This document shows, piece after piece, positions 19,309-27,918 of a DNA stretch of 64,000 nt. Where the stretch lies: NCBI RefSeq assembly GCF_003432075.1, contig NZ_QWBU01000001.1, positions 744,001-808,000 on the forward strand, given 5' to 3'. The notes beneath the pieces are model-generated. The model made no database searches, was not told the origin of the DNA, and worked only from the letters and a program-made list of their open reading frames with translations. Numbering within the stretch: position 1 is the first letter of the stretch; each line of letters starts with the position of its first letter. The translations under genes and the position numbers were made by a program. The stretch comes from Shinella sp. WSJ-2. GTDB taxonomy: Bacteria; Pseudomonadota; Alphaproteobacteria; Rhizobiales; Rhizobiaceae.

Positions 19309-19339
19309 GGTATAAAACCTCAAGCGAAGTTGAGGTCAA
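19309..19339 (-). promoter_or_regulatory. SoxR-type promoter of the reductase-MFS operon
   Basis: On the minus strand a -35 TTGACC (19334-19339) and -10 TATACC (19309-19314) are separated by exactly 19 bp. The over-long spacer, with a dyad inside, is the hallmark of promoters activated by MerR-family regulators such as SoxR. The transcription start should fall near 19302, giving a short leader to the ATG at 19274. Confidence 0.85.
19318..19335. promoter_or_regulatory. SoxR operator (sox box)
   Basis: CCTCAAGCGAAGTTGAGG is an 18-bp near-perfect dyad that matches the soxS-type sox box (CCTCAAG-N4-CTTGAGG) with one half-site difference. It lies 9 nt upstream of the soxR ATG and inside the promoter of the divergent operon. 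Confidence 0.88.
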
Positions 19340-19344
19340 CAGCC

Positions 19345-19824
19345 ATGACGGAAAATTGTCCGAACAGCAAAATGCCGCGGGAACTCGGCGTCGGCGAGGT
19401 GGCAGAGCGCAGCGGCGTGGCGGTATCCACCCTGCATTTCTATGAGACGAAGGGGTTGATCCGCAGCCATCGCAACCGCGGCAATCAGCGGCGCTATCCG
19501 CGCAGCATTCTGCGCCGTGTCGCAGTCATCAAGGTCGCGCAGCGCACGGGCATTCCATTGTCGGAGATCGCGGACGCGTTGTCCGTGCTGCCGCATGACC
19601 GGCCGGTGACGGCGGAGGATTGGCGGACGCTCTCAAAAACCTGGCGCCGCCAACTGGACGACCGCATCGCGCGGCTTACCAAACTGCGCAACCAGATCGA
19701 CGGCTGCATCGGCTGCGGCTGTCTTTCCATGCAGGAATGCCCGTTGCGCAATCCGCTCGATACGCTTGGCGCGGAAGGCCCGGGCCCGAGATTGCTCGAG
19801 CCCGATCCATCGGAAACAGTTTAA
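19345..19824 (+). CDS. soxR: Redox-sensitive transcriptional activator SoxR
   Basis: A 159-residue MerR-family regulator. The winged helix-turn-helix covers about residues 17-55 ([19 protein letters not shown], then [10 protein letters not shown]), followed by a coiled dimerisation helix. The 2Fe-2S sensor is the cluster [12 protein letters not shown], that is C-x2-C-x-C-x5-C, which is SoxR specific. It is divergent from the reductase-MFS operon and shares a sox box with it. Its TAA stop overlaps the TAA of the convergent CorC-like gene within TTAA. Confidence 0.97.
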   Translation: MTENCPNSKMPRELGVGEVAERSGVAVSTLHFYETKGLIRSHRNRGNQRRYPRSILRRVAVIKVAQRTGIPLSEIADALSVLPHDRPVTAEDWRTLSKTWRRQLDDRIARLTKLRNQIDGCIGCGCLSMQECPLRNPLDTLGAEGPGPRLLEPDPSETV

Positions 19825-21104
19825 GGATCCAGACGCGTCGCCAGAAGCTTATCGACGCGGCGGCCGTCCATGTCGACGACCTCGAAACGCCAGCCCTGGG
19901 TTTCGGTGATCTCACCGGTTTTCGGGAGCTTCTGCAGCGATTCTATGACGAGGCCGGCAGCGGTCTGGTAGCTGCGGCGGCCGGGCAGTTGCAAGCCGAG
20001 GCGGTCGGCCATCTCGTCGATCGGCATCGAGCCGGAAATCAGCCAGGAACCGTCCTCGCGCTGCACCGCATGCTCGTCGTCGCCCTCTTCGATATCGGCG
20101 CGGAACACGCCGGCAATCGCTTCCAGCACGTCGGCGGGCGTGATGACGCCTTCGAAATGGCCGTACTCGTCATGGATAAGCAGGATCGGCACTTCGGAAC
20201 TGCGCAGCGATTCCAGCACGCGCATCGCATCCATCGTATCGGGCACGATCGGCGCGGGGCGGATGAAGGCGCGGATATCGAGCGGCTGGCCCGTCAACAT
20301 GGCCGACAGCAGCTCGCGCTTCTGCACGATGCCGACGATCGTTTCCGGCCCGCCATCGGCAACCGGCAGGCGGGAATGCTGGCTTTCGATCAGCTGCTGG
20401 TGGATTTCCTCGACGGTATCGCCAAGATCGATCCAGTCGACATCGTTGCGCGGGGTCATCAGACCGCGCGCCTCGCGGTCGGAAAAGCGCATCACGCCGG
20501 CGATCATCAGCTTCTCGCCACCCTCGATGACGCCGGCGGCTTCCGCCTCGGCTACAATGGTCTTAATCTCTTCATCCGTCACGATGCTTTCGGAAACCTC
20601 ATGCTGGCCGAGCAGGCGGAAGATCAATCGCGTCGAGGCATCGAGGATCCAGACCGCCGGTGCGCCGATCTTCGACAGCAACGACATGGCCGGTGCCACG
20701 AGCGTGGCGAACCGCTCCGGGTTCTTCAGCGCGATCTGCTTGGGCACTAGCTCGCCGACGACGACGGAGAGGAAGGTGATGACGAAAATGACGATACCGT
20801 AGCCGAGCGGATCGGCCAGCCAGTCCGGCACACCCTCGGCAAAAAGGATGTCGCGCAGGCGGCCACCCAGTGCGGCACCGGAAAACGCACCGGCGAGAAT
20901 GCCGATGAGCGTGATGCCGATCTGGACAGTGGAGAGGAATTTACCGGGATTTTCCGCCAGTTTCAGCGCAGATGCGGCACCGAGAGACCCTTGGGCCGCC
21001 ATTGTCTTGAGGCGAGGCTTTCTTGCGGAAACGATGGAAAGTTCGGAAAGAGCAAAGACCCCGTTGAGGAGGATCAGGAAGACGGCAATCGCGAGTTCGA
21101 ACAA
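19821..21104 (-). CDS. CNNM/CorC-HlyC family membrane protein with CBS pair
   Basis: A 427-residue protein with the order DUF21 membrane domain (about residues 1-180, three to four helices starting [21 protein letters not shown]), a CBS pair (about 205-330, with [13 protein letters not shown] and VILVIHDEYG-like [22 protein letters not shown]), and a C-terminal CorC_HlyC domain (about 345-425). Such proteins are often called hemolysins, but family evidence points to Mg2+/Co2+ efflux or homeostasis. The stop overlaps the soxR stop on the other strand. Confidence 0.9.
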   Translation of the reverse strand: MFELAIAVFLILLNGVFALSELSIVSARKPRLKTMAAQGSLGAASALKLAENPGKFLSTVQIGITLIGILAGAFSGAALGGRLRDILFAEGVPDWLADPLGYGIVIFVITFLSVVVGELVPKQIALKNPERFATLVAPAMSLLSKIGAPAVWILDASTRLIFRLLGQHEVSESIVTDEEIKTIVAEAEAAGVIEGGEKLMIAGVMRFSDREARGLMTPRNDVDWIDLGDTVEEIHQQLIESQHSRLPVADGGPETIVGIVQKRELLSAMLTGQPLDIRAFIRPAPIVPDTMDAMRVLESLRSSEVPILLIHDEYGHFEGVITPADVLEAIAGVFRADIEEGDDEHAVQREDGSWLISGSMPIDEMADRLGLQLPGRRSYQTAAGLVIESLQKLPKTGEITETQGWRFEVVDMDGRRVDKLLATRLDP

Positions 21105-21247
21105 GGACTGTGAGCCGTGCTTCAGAACCGCAACGGCGCCTTTCTATTGATGACGATGGCCGCAAGATAAGGGCGCGACGGCCCGCCGTCAATCGACGTT
21201 GCAGATTACACTCGCGTCAGACGGGTGTACGGAAGCCTTTTGAAGTA

Positions 21248-21505
21248 TCAATCCGCGCTTGGCAGCCGGCGCATGGTGAACTCGATGCGGTCGCCATCCA
21301 GCATCCTCCAGCTTTCCACTTCGGTCCAGTAGGCAGCTTTCGGCCAATGGTCGAACCACTCGCGCGCCTTGTCGCGCGCCGCCTGCCGTTCCATGCAGAA
21401 GGTCTCGCGCACGAAGTTGCTCTCCCGCGCCGGCTTCTCGCGCCGGTGGCGCTCGATCTGGCGGCGGAGCCCATCGAGGGGCGGCGGTCCGGGAACACGC
21501 GCCAT
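21248..21505 (-). CDS. Small conserved-looking protein of unknown function
   Basis: An 85-residue basic, soluble protein beginning MARVPGPPPLDGLRRQIERHRR. The start is well supported by GGAG eight bases upstream. It contains an amphipathic Arg-rich N-terminal helix and a Trp-rich middle (REWFDHWPKAAYW) with no signal peptide or known motif. It is divergent from hemF. Function not recognised. Confidence 0.65.
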   Translation of the reverse strand: MARVPGPPPLDGLRRQIERHRREKPARESNFVRETFCMERQAARDKAREWFDHWPKAAYWTEVESWRMLDGDRIEFTMRRLPSAD

Positions 21506-21689
21506 ATCGTTTTCTCCTGGCAGCACATTCAACACGGCAAACATAGGCTGCCGCCGCGCATTTTGCGAGTCTAGCCGTCCCCAGCCAAAAATCCGTTTTT
21601 GTTGCCAAATGGCCCAAAGTTAACGAGTGTGACCAAAATACGATTCGGCGGCCCTGCCGCCAGTGGGAAACACCCCAGCGAGACATATC

Positions 21690-22601
21690 ATGGAACGACC
21701 AGACCTGCCGAAAGGCCTTCCCGACGACATCGAGGACAAGAAGGACGCCGCCCGCGCCTGGTTCGAGCACCTGCGCGACGCGATCTGCTCCAGCTTCGAG
21801 GCGCTCGAGGACGAGCTGGCCGGTCCGCTTTCCGATCTGCCCGCCGGGCGTTTCGTCGCCAAGGACTGGCAGCGCGATGGTGGCGAAGGCGGCGGCGGCC
21901 GCATGTCGATGATGGAAGGCCGCGTCTTCGAGAAGGTCGGCGTGCACACCTCCACCGTTCATGGAGAGTTCTCGCCGGAGTTCCGCGGCCAGATTCCAGG
22001 TGCCTCCGAAGATCCGCGCTTCTGGGCCTCCGGCATCTCGCTGATCGCCCATCCGGTGAACCCCAATGTGCCGGCAGTGCACATGAACACCCGCATGGTC
22101 GTCACCACCAGTCGCTGGTTCGGCGGCGGGGCCGACCTGACGCCGGTGCTCGACCGCCGCCGCACGATGGACGATCCCGATACGCAGCTCTTCCACAAGG
22201 CGATGGAAATCACCTGCAACCGCCATCCGGTCGCCGATCACCGTAAATTCAAGGAATGGTGCGACGACTACTTCTTCCTCAAGCACCGCAACGAACCGCG
22301 CGGAACAGGCGGCATCTTCTATGACTGGCTGCATTCCTCGGAGGAGCTCGGCGGCTGGGAGGCGGATTTCGCCTTCACGCAGGATGTCGGCCGCGCCTTC
22401 GCCATGGTCTATCCGCGCATCGTGCGCAACAACTTCAACAATGGCTGGACGGAAGAGGACCGCGACGAACAGCTCGTGCGCCGCGGCCGCTATGTCGAGT
22501 TCAACCTGCTCTACGACCGCGGCACGATCTTCGGCCTGAAGACGGGCGGCAATGTCGATTCCATACTGTCATCGCTGCCGCCTGTGGTGCGCTGGCCCTG
22601 A
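21690..22601 (+). CDS. hemF: Oxygen-dependent coproporphyrinogen III oxidase
   Basis: A 303-residue haem biosynthesis enzyme converting coproporphyrinogen III to protoporphyrinogen IX with O2. Typical blocks are [18 protein letters not shown], the active-site HMNTRMVVT with the conserved His, [19 protein letters not shown], and the C-terminal [16 protein letters not shown]. The start MERPDLPKG is preferred over an upstream GTG. No FNR-like site is obvious upstream. Confidence 0.97.
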   Translation: MERPDLPKGLPDDIEDKKDAARAWFEHLRDAICSSFEALEDELAGPLSDLPAGRFVAKDWQRDGGEGGGGRMSMMEGRVFEKVGVHTSTVHGEFSPEFRGQIPGASEDPRFWASGISLIAHPVNPNVPAVHMNTRMVVTTSRWFGGGADLTPVLDRRRTMDDPDTQLFHKAMEITCNRHPVADHRKFKEWCDDYFFLKHRNEPRGTGGIFYDWLHSSEELGGWEADFAFTQDVGRAFAMVYPRIVRNNFNNGWTEEDRDEQLVRRGRYVEFNLLYDRGTIFGLKTGGNVDSILSSLPPVVRWP

Positions 22602-22693
22602 CGGTCGAGGACCCGCGATCCCGCTCTTGTGATAGCGGCTTTACGCGCTTGGTGGTAGAATGCGCCTCATATCAGTTCATGGAGGAGGCAGTC

Positions 22694-22945
22694 ATGATAC
22701 CCACATCCCTGGATGCGGCGGTCGCGGACCTCAATCCGCAATCCGCCGATTTTCTCGACCGTTTTGCCGAAACCATGCGCGCCGAGGGCGGCATGGATCT
22801 TTCGCATGCCTATTTCGTCGAAGAGGCCAGGCGGCAGCTCGCCGGCGGCACGGTTTATCATCTCGCTGATCACCACACCAGGCAGGAACAGTTCCAGTCG
22901 TCCGCCTGCTTCGATGCTTGGGCGAAGGACGAGGATGCGGCCTGA
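22694..22945 (+). CDS. Small hypothetical protein
   Basis: An 83-residue soluble acidic protein starting MIPTSLDAAVADL, with a strong GGAGGAGG ribosome-binding site 5 nt before the ATG. It contains HxH-like residues in YHLADHHTRQEQF but no recognised domain. It lies downstream of hemF with a 92-nt gap and ahead of another small gene on the same strand. Confidence 0.6.
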   Translation: MIPTSLDAAVADLNPQSADFLDRFAETMRAEGGMDLSHAYFVEEARRQLAGGTVYHLADHHTRQEQFQSSACFDAWAKDEDAA

Positions 22946-23082
22946 CGTAGTGTTCCGATGCGAAACGATCGACGGGCCTTGAGGGAACTCACAGGCCCGA
23001 TTTTCGTTGTCGCTATGTCGCGGTTTGGCCGATCACGCCTTATCTGCTAAACTGATCCCGTTGAAACGACAGGAGATAGGTC

Positions 23083-23274
23083 ATGAGACTTTTTGAATGC
23101 GGTTCACTCGTCCCCGGATGCGAATGGCATACGCGGGCCAATGACGATGCCGAAGTCGTGCGCCGCGCGGTGGAGCACATGCGCTCCGCCCATGGCGAAA
23201 CCATGATCCGTGAAAGCATGGTCGACCATATCAAGGAACGCGTTGTCGACGAGAAGGCGGCAGACGCCGCCTGA
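23083..23274 (+). CDS. DUF1059 family small protein
   Basis: A 63-residue protein matching the compact DUF1059 layout: N-terminal MRLFECGSLVPGCEWHTRAND with two Cys about eight residues apart, then a helix with VVRRAVEHMRSAHGE. A GGAG site lies upstream of the ATG. Members of the family are small, widespread and uncharacterised. Confidence 0.8.
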   Translation: MRLFECGSLVPGCEWHTRANDDAEVVRRAVEHMRSAHGETMIRESMVDHIKERVVDEKAADAA

Positions 23275-23286
23275 CGCTGATCGAAA

Positions 23287-24546
23287 TCAGCCCTCTTTCA
23301 TAAGGGTTTCCAGCCGGGCAAGCAGCTTTGCCCGGCCGTCATGGAAATTGCCCGCCACCCACTCATCCTCGATCGTGCCTAGGAGCAAGCCGACCTTCGG
23401 TCCGGCCGGAATGCCTGTTGCCAGCACATCCGCGCCATTGAGCGGGAAGGACGGCTTCTGCCATTTTTGCGCCCGCGCGAGCAGCCGCTGGCAAAGACCG
23501 GCAAAGGCAAGCGCCTCGGGATCGCCGAGCCCGCGCGCGCGGGCAGAGGCGAGCGCGAGCCTCACCCGCATGGTGAGGCCCTGCTGGCCGTGGCGATAGA
23601 GCAGCCGGTCGAATGCCGTTTCGGCAAGTTTGGGCGCGATCTCGGGGGCAGACGCCCAATAATCCATCGTCGCGGCCTCCGCCTTGGAAAGCCGCAGCCG
23701 TTCGGCCATCGCCTTCAACCGCTCCCGGTCCGCCGGAACCATGGCGGCAAGCCTCAGCAGCGCATCCGGCGCCCAGCCGAAAGCCTTTTCCGCCTCGATC
23801 AGGCCGGGAATGGCATCGATGCCCCACTTTTCCGTCTCGGGCAGGATTTCGGTGAGCACGCCGGCCTGGCGCATCCAGAGCAGTGCACGGCCCGGATCGG
23901 GCGCGGCAAGCAGCTTCTTCGTCTCCGACCAGACCCGCTCGGCCGAGAGCTTGCCAAGGCTGCCCTTGGCCCGCGCGCAGGCCCGCAACCCATCCGCATC
24001 CGGTCGGCCGCTGCCATAGAGCGCGAAGAAGCGGAAGAAGCGCAGGATGCGCAAGTGATCTTCCGCAATGCGCGTCGCCGCATCGCCGATGAAACGCACC
24101 GTGCGGCTTTCGATATCCGGCAGGCCGTTCACGAGGTCGATGACCGCACCGTCGGCGGTCGCATAGAGCGCGTTGATGGTGAGGTCGCGCCGCTCGGCAT
24201 CCGTCTGCCAGTCCGTGCCGAAGGCGACGTCCGCATGGCGCCCATCGGTGGCGACGTCGCGGCGCAGGGTCGTCACCTCGAAGGGTTTCCCCTCGATGAC
24301 CAGCGTCACCGTACCGTGCTCGATACCGGTCGGCACCGCCTTGATACCGGCCGCTTTCGCGCGCTCGACCACCACGTCGGGCCGGAGCGTCGTCGCGATA
24401 TCCACATCGGCGACCGGCAGGCCCATCAGGCTGTTGCGCACGGCGCCGCCCGCAACCCGCCCCTCGCCGCCGTCGCTGTTGAGCAGCGCCAGAACGCGAG
24501 AGAGCGCCGGATCGGCAAACCACGCCTCACCCGAAACAGACGTCAT
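23287..24546 (-). CDS. cca: CCA tRNA nucleotidyltransferase / poly(A) polymerase family
   Basis: A 419-residue class II nucleotidyltransferase expected to add or repair the CCA end of tRNAs. The head has GGAVRNSLMG and the metal-binding DVDIATT (DxD), followed by FEVTTLRRD, the motif RRDLTINAL and the neck sequence DHLRILRFFRFFALYG. The C-terminal body is more divergent. Its ATG overlaps the Nudix stop as ATGA, making it the third gene of a coupled DUF1285-Nudix-cca operon. A poly(A) polymerase role is possible but less likely, because I see no other cca gene in the window. Confidence 0.92.
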   Translation of the reverse strand: MTSVSGEAWFADPALSRVLALLNSDGGEGRVAGGAVRNSLMGLPVADVDIATTLRPDVVVERAKAAGIKAVPTGIEHGTVTLVIEGKPFEVTTLRRDVATDGRHADVAFGTDWQTDAERRDLTINALYATADGAVIDLVNGLPDIESRTVRFIGDAATRIAEDHLRILRFFRFFALYGSGRPDADGLRACARAKGSLGKLSAERVWSETKKLLAAPDPGRALLWMRQAGVLTEILPETEKWGIDAIPGLIEAEKAFGWAPDALLRLAAMVPADRERLKAMAERLRLSKAEAATMDYWASAPEIAPKLAETAFDRLLYRHGQQGLTMRVRLALASARARGLGDPEALAFAGLCQRLLARAQKWQKPSFPLNGADVLATGIPAGPKVGLLLGTIEDEWVAGNFHDGRAKLLARLETLMKEG

Positions 24547-25175
24547 GCATAAAGCCTTTCATAGATCACCCGCACGATGCCGGCGGTGATGCCCCAGATG
24601 TTATGCCCCTCATAGGGCATGCGATAATAATGCCGCTCGGAGCCCAGCCAGACGCCGCTGCCCCGTTCGTGGTTGCGCGGATCCATCAGGAAGGAGAGCG
24701 GCACGTCGAAGACCGTCTCGACCTCCGCCGGGTTCGGGATCAGTTCGAAGCCGGGCTGGACCACGGCGAGAACCGGCGTGATCGAAAACCCCGACAGCGC
24801 CTTGTACTGCGGCAGGCGGCCGACCGGCTCGACGAAGCGACGGTCGAGGCTGATCTCCTCCTCCGCCTCGCGCATCGCCGCCGTCTCGACATCCGCGTCG
24901 TCCTCGTCGACGCCGCCGCCCGGAAAGGCGATCTGGCCGGAATGTTTTCTGAGCGTCGCCGTCCGCTGGGTGAAGATGACGCGCGCATCGTCGCCGTCAT
25001 CCACAACCGGGATCAGCACCGCGGCATCGCGCAGCTTCATGCCCTCGATATGCTCGATGACACCGGGATTGAGCAGGCTGTCGCCGTGCTCGCGCCAGCT
25101 CTCGTCGCCGAGTGTGAGCATCTGCTCCGCCGCGCGACGGCGGAATTCGGCGGCACTGTAGGGGGCAAAGCTCAT
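24543..25175 (-). CDS. Nudix hydrolase, CoA pyrophosphatase type (NudL/PCD1)
   Basis: A 210-residue hydrolase with the UPF0035 signature RKHSGQIAFPGGGVDEDD running into a Nudix box (MREAEEEISL). This combined motif marks CoA diphosphatases that split CoA derivatives into 4'-phosphopantetheine and 3',5'-ADP. The gene overlaps both neighbours by ATGA. Why this activity sits with cca is unclear, but the arrangement is common in alphaproteobacteria. Confidence 0.9.
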   Translation of the reverse strand: MSFAPYSAAEFRRRAAEQMLTLGDESWREHGDSLLNPGVIEHIEGMKLRDAAVLIPVVDDGDDARVIFTQRTATLRKHSGQIAFPGGGVDEDDADVETAAMREAEEEISLDRRFVEPVGRLPQYKALSGFSITPVLAVVQPGFELIPNPAEVETVFDVPLSFLMDPRNHERGSGVWLGSERHYYRMPYEGHNIWGITAGIVRVIYERLYA

Positions 25176-25789
25176 CGCGACAGCGCATCCAGTTCGGCCG
25201 CCGGCATGACCGGGAAGACCACGCCACCAGAGCGCACCGCAAACATCTCGACGCCATCGATTTCAACCACTTCGCCGAGGTCGACGAGATCGTACATGAC
25301 CGCACGCGAGACCAGCGCCTCCAGCCGGCCGCGCACGAGAAGATAGGGCTTCAACTCGTTGTTTTCACCTGAGATCACGAAGCGCAGCGGATGCTCCGCC
25401 CCCGCTTCGACGACATCGCCGACATTCGTGCGAAAGGTGAGCCTGCGATCCGCCCCCTCCCCGCTCACATTCATCTCGACGGCCAGAAACGGCGCATCGA
25501 CGATGCGGATGCCGACCTTCTCGACCGGCGTCACCAGATAGGTCCTGCCGTCCTCGTCCTTGCGCAGCACCGTGGAAAAAAGCCGCACCAGCGGCGCGCG
25601 GCCGATCGGTGTGCCCAGATAGAACCAGGTGCCGTCGGCGCGGATTTCCATGTCGATATCGCCGCAGAACGGCGGGTTCCAGCGCTCGACCGGCGGCAAG
25701 CCGCGCCCGCCGGTTTCCGCGGATGCCCGCGCGATCAGCGCGGCCAGTCCCGCCGCGTCGCTGCTGCCTTGAATTTCGCCCGTTGCCAT
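25172..25789 (-). CDS. DUF1285 family protein
   Basis: A 205-residue soluble protein with the DUF1285 core WNPPFCGDIDMEIRADGTW followed by YLGTPIGRAPLVRLFSTVLR and a C-terminal beta-rich half. The role of the family is unknown. First gene of the coupled operon with Nudix and cca, divergent from moxR. Start MATGEIQG follows GGACGG; a longer in-frame start exists 51 nt upstream. Confidence 0.87.
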   Translation of the reverse strand: MATGEIQGSSDAAGLAALIARASAETGGRGLPPVERWNPPFCGDIDMEIRADGTWFYLGTPIGRAPLVRLFSTVLRKDEDGRTYLVTPVEKVGIRIVDAPFLAVEMNVSGEGADRRLTFRTNVGDVVEAGAEHPLRFVISGENNELKPYLLVRGRLEALVSRAVMYDLVDLGEVVEIDGVEMFAVRSGGVVFPVMPAAELDALSR

Positions 25790-25970
25790 TGTTCCGTCCC
25801 GGTTCAACCCTATCTCCGCGAGAGGAAAAGGTGGATACATCCTTTTTCACGAGATAGTCATTTCGTGGCCGCTTGTCAGCCACAGGTGAGCTAATAAGCT
25901 TTCTATGTAGGACGCGAACGCGGCAAGGCCACGATTCGCTGCGCGTTTGGAACCGGTACTGGAGATAAAG

Positions 25971-26984
25971 ATGGGCGTTCAGAATTCCTCCGAGTCCGGC
26001 CTGGACGAAAAAGCCGTCATCGCCGCGGCCGAACGGGCGCTCTCCGACATCGCCGTCATCCGCAAGGAAGTCGCCAAGGTCATCTTCGGCCAGGAAAGCG
26101 TGGTCGAGCAGACCATGCTCGCTGTGCTCTCGGGCGGCCATGCGCTGCTCGTCGGCGTGCCGGGCCTTGCCAAGACCAAGCTCGTCGCCACGCTCGGCAC
26201 CGTACTCGGTCTTGCCGGGAGCCGCATCCAGTTCACGCCGGACCTGATGCCGTCGGATATTCTTGGCTCCGAGGTCATGGATCAGGACGACAACGGCAAG
26301 CGCTCCTTCCGCTTCGTGCCCGGACCGATCTTTACGCAGCTTTTGATGGCCGACGAGATCAACCGCGCCTCGCCGCGCACCCAGTCCGCCCTGCTCCAGG
26401 CCATGCAGGAGTATCACGTCACCGTCGCCGGCCGGCCGAATGACCTTCCCAAACCCTTCCACGTGCTCGCGACGCAGAACCCGCTGGAGCAGGAAGGCAC
26501 CTATCCGCTGCCGGAAGCCCAGCTCGACCGCTTCCTGCTGCAGGTCGACGTGCACTATCCGGAACTCGCCGCCGAACGGCAGATCCTGCTCGAAACCACC
26601 GGCGTGCACGAAGCCCATGCGGAAGCAGCCATCACCGCGGCGCGCCTCATCGAGATCCAGACCCTCATCCGCCAGATGCCGGTCAGCGAAAAGGTGCTCG
26701 ACGCGATCCTGTCACTCGTGCGTTCCGCCCGTCCCGGCAATGGAGTCGCCTCCACCGACAAGCACGTCGCCTGGGGCCCCGGCCCGCGCGCCGGCCAGGC
26801 CATGATGCTCTGCGCCCGCGCCCGCGCGCTCTATGAAGGCCGCCTCGCGCCCTCTGTCGACGACGTGCTCGCGCTTGCCGAACCGATCCTCCAGCACCGC
26901 ATGGCATTGACCTTCGGTGCCCGCGCCGAGGGCATGTCGGTGCGCGACGTCATTGCAGGCCTCGTCCGGCAGGCGGGCGGCTGA
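25971..26984 (+). CDS. MoxR-family AAA+ ATPase
   Basis: A 337-residue AAA+ chaperone-like ATPase. Walker A is GVPGLAKTK (with Ala for Gly in the GKT position, typical of MoxR), Walker B is LLMADEINRASPRTQSALL, and sensor 1 is VLATQNPLEQEGTYPLPEAQLDRF, the classic MoxR stretch. GGAG precedes the ATG. It starts an operon with DUF58 and two BatA/VWA-like membrane proteins; in known systems MoxR ATPases act with VWA proteins in metal insertion or complex assembly. Confidence 0.95.
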   Translation: MGVQNSSESGLDEKAVIAAAERALSDIAVIRKEVAKVIFGQESVVEQTMLAVLSGGHALLVGVPGLAKTKLVATLGTVLGLAGSRIQFTPDLMPSDILGSEVMDQDDNGKRSFRFVPGPIFTQLLMADEINRASPRTQSALLQAMQEYHVTVAGRPNDLPKPFHVLATQNPLEQEGTYPLPEAQLDRFLLQVDVHYPELAAERQILLETTGVHEAHAEAAITAARLIEIQTLIRQMPVSEKVLDAILSLVRSARPGNGVASTDKHVAWGPGPRAGQAMMLCARARALYEGRLAPSVDDVLALAEPILQHRMALTFGARAEGMSVRDVIAGLVRQAGG

Positions 26985-26997
26985 TTAAGGAAAGCGC

Positions 26998-27918
26998 ATG
27001 GCATCCGTCGGCCAGATCGTCGCGCCAACCCCGACCCGCGAGGTGCTTTCGCGGGCGCAGGCGCGTGCGGCCCTCATTCCCGATTGCATGGTCGAAGCCC
27101 AGCGCCTCGCCAACACCGTGATTGCCGGCTGGCACGGCCGCCGCAAGCGCGGCATCGGCGAGAATTTCTGGCAGTTCCGCCCCTATGTCGACGGCGAGAG
27201 CCTGTCGCGCATCGACTGGCGCCGCTCGGCCCGCGACGATCATACCTATGTGCGCGACCGTGAATGGGAAGCCGCCCACACCGTCTGGATCTGGGCCGAC
27301 CTCTCGCCGTCCATGATGTACAAATCCACGCTCGGCAGCGTCTCGAAGGAAAGCCGCGCGCTGGTGCTGATGCTGGCGCTTGCCGAAATCCTTGCCCGTT
27401 CCGGCGAGCGCATCGGCTGCCCCGGCATCATGGAGCCGATCGCGGCGCGCAACGCCGCCGAACGGCTCGCCACCGCCCTCATGCACAACGGCACGACCGG
27501 CGGCCTGCCGGAAACCGGCATGATCCGCGGCAACAGCGATATCGTGCTGATCGGTGATTTCCTCGATCCCGTCGAGGATGTCATGAACCGTCTCGGCCCG
27601 CTCGCCCGCCGCGGCCTGCGCGGCCATGTGGTGGAGATCGCCGATCCGGCGGAAGAGACCTTTCCTTATGCCGGCCGCACCGAATTCACCGATCCCGAAA
27701 GCGGCCGAAAGCTGACAGCCGGTCGCGCCGAGACGCTGAAGGACGACTATGCCCGCGCCTATATCGCCCGCCGCGAGACGCTGGCGGACAACCTTCGCCA
27801 TCTCGGCTGGAGCTTCGTGCCGCACCGCACCGACCGGCTCGCCTCCGAGGCGCTGGTCGCCGTGCACATGTATCTCTCCGGCATGCCGGCGATGAAGTCG
27901 GAGGGCCGCGGCCGATGA
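26998..27918 (+). CDS. DUF58 protein with VWA-like domain
   Basis: A 306-residue soluble protein. The DUF58 motif is YVDGESLSRIDWRRSARDDHTYVRDREWE, here split as PYVDGESLSRIDWRRSAR and YVRDREWEA, followed by the VWA metal-site sequence WADLSPSMMY (DxSxS). It has no membrane segments, unlike many DUF58 proteins. It overlaps the next gene by ATGA and follows moxR by 13 nt, the usual MoxR-DUF58 pairing. Confidence 0.92.
   Translation: MASVGQIVAPTPTREVLSRAQARAALIPDCMVEAQRLANTVIAGWHGRRKRGIGENFWQFRPYVDGESLSRIDWRRSARDDHTYVRDREWEAAHTVWIWADLSPSMMYKSTLGSVSKESRALVLMLALAEILARSGERIGCPGIMEPIAARNAAERLATALMHNGTTGGLPETGMIRGNSDIVLIGDFLDPVEDVMNRLGPLARRGLRGHVVEIADPAEETFPYAGRTEFTDPESGRKLTAGRAETLKDDYARAYIARRETLADNLRHLGWSFVPHRTDRLASEALVAVHMYLSGMPAMKSEGRGR

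Noticed and set aside
21580-21690. FNR/FixK-type box upstream of hemF
   Set aside because: TTGCCAAATGGCCCAA only loosely resembles TTGAT-N4-ATCAA; both half-sites mismatch.
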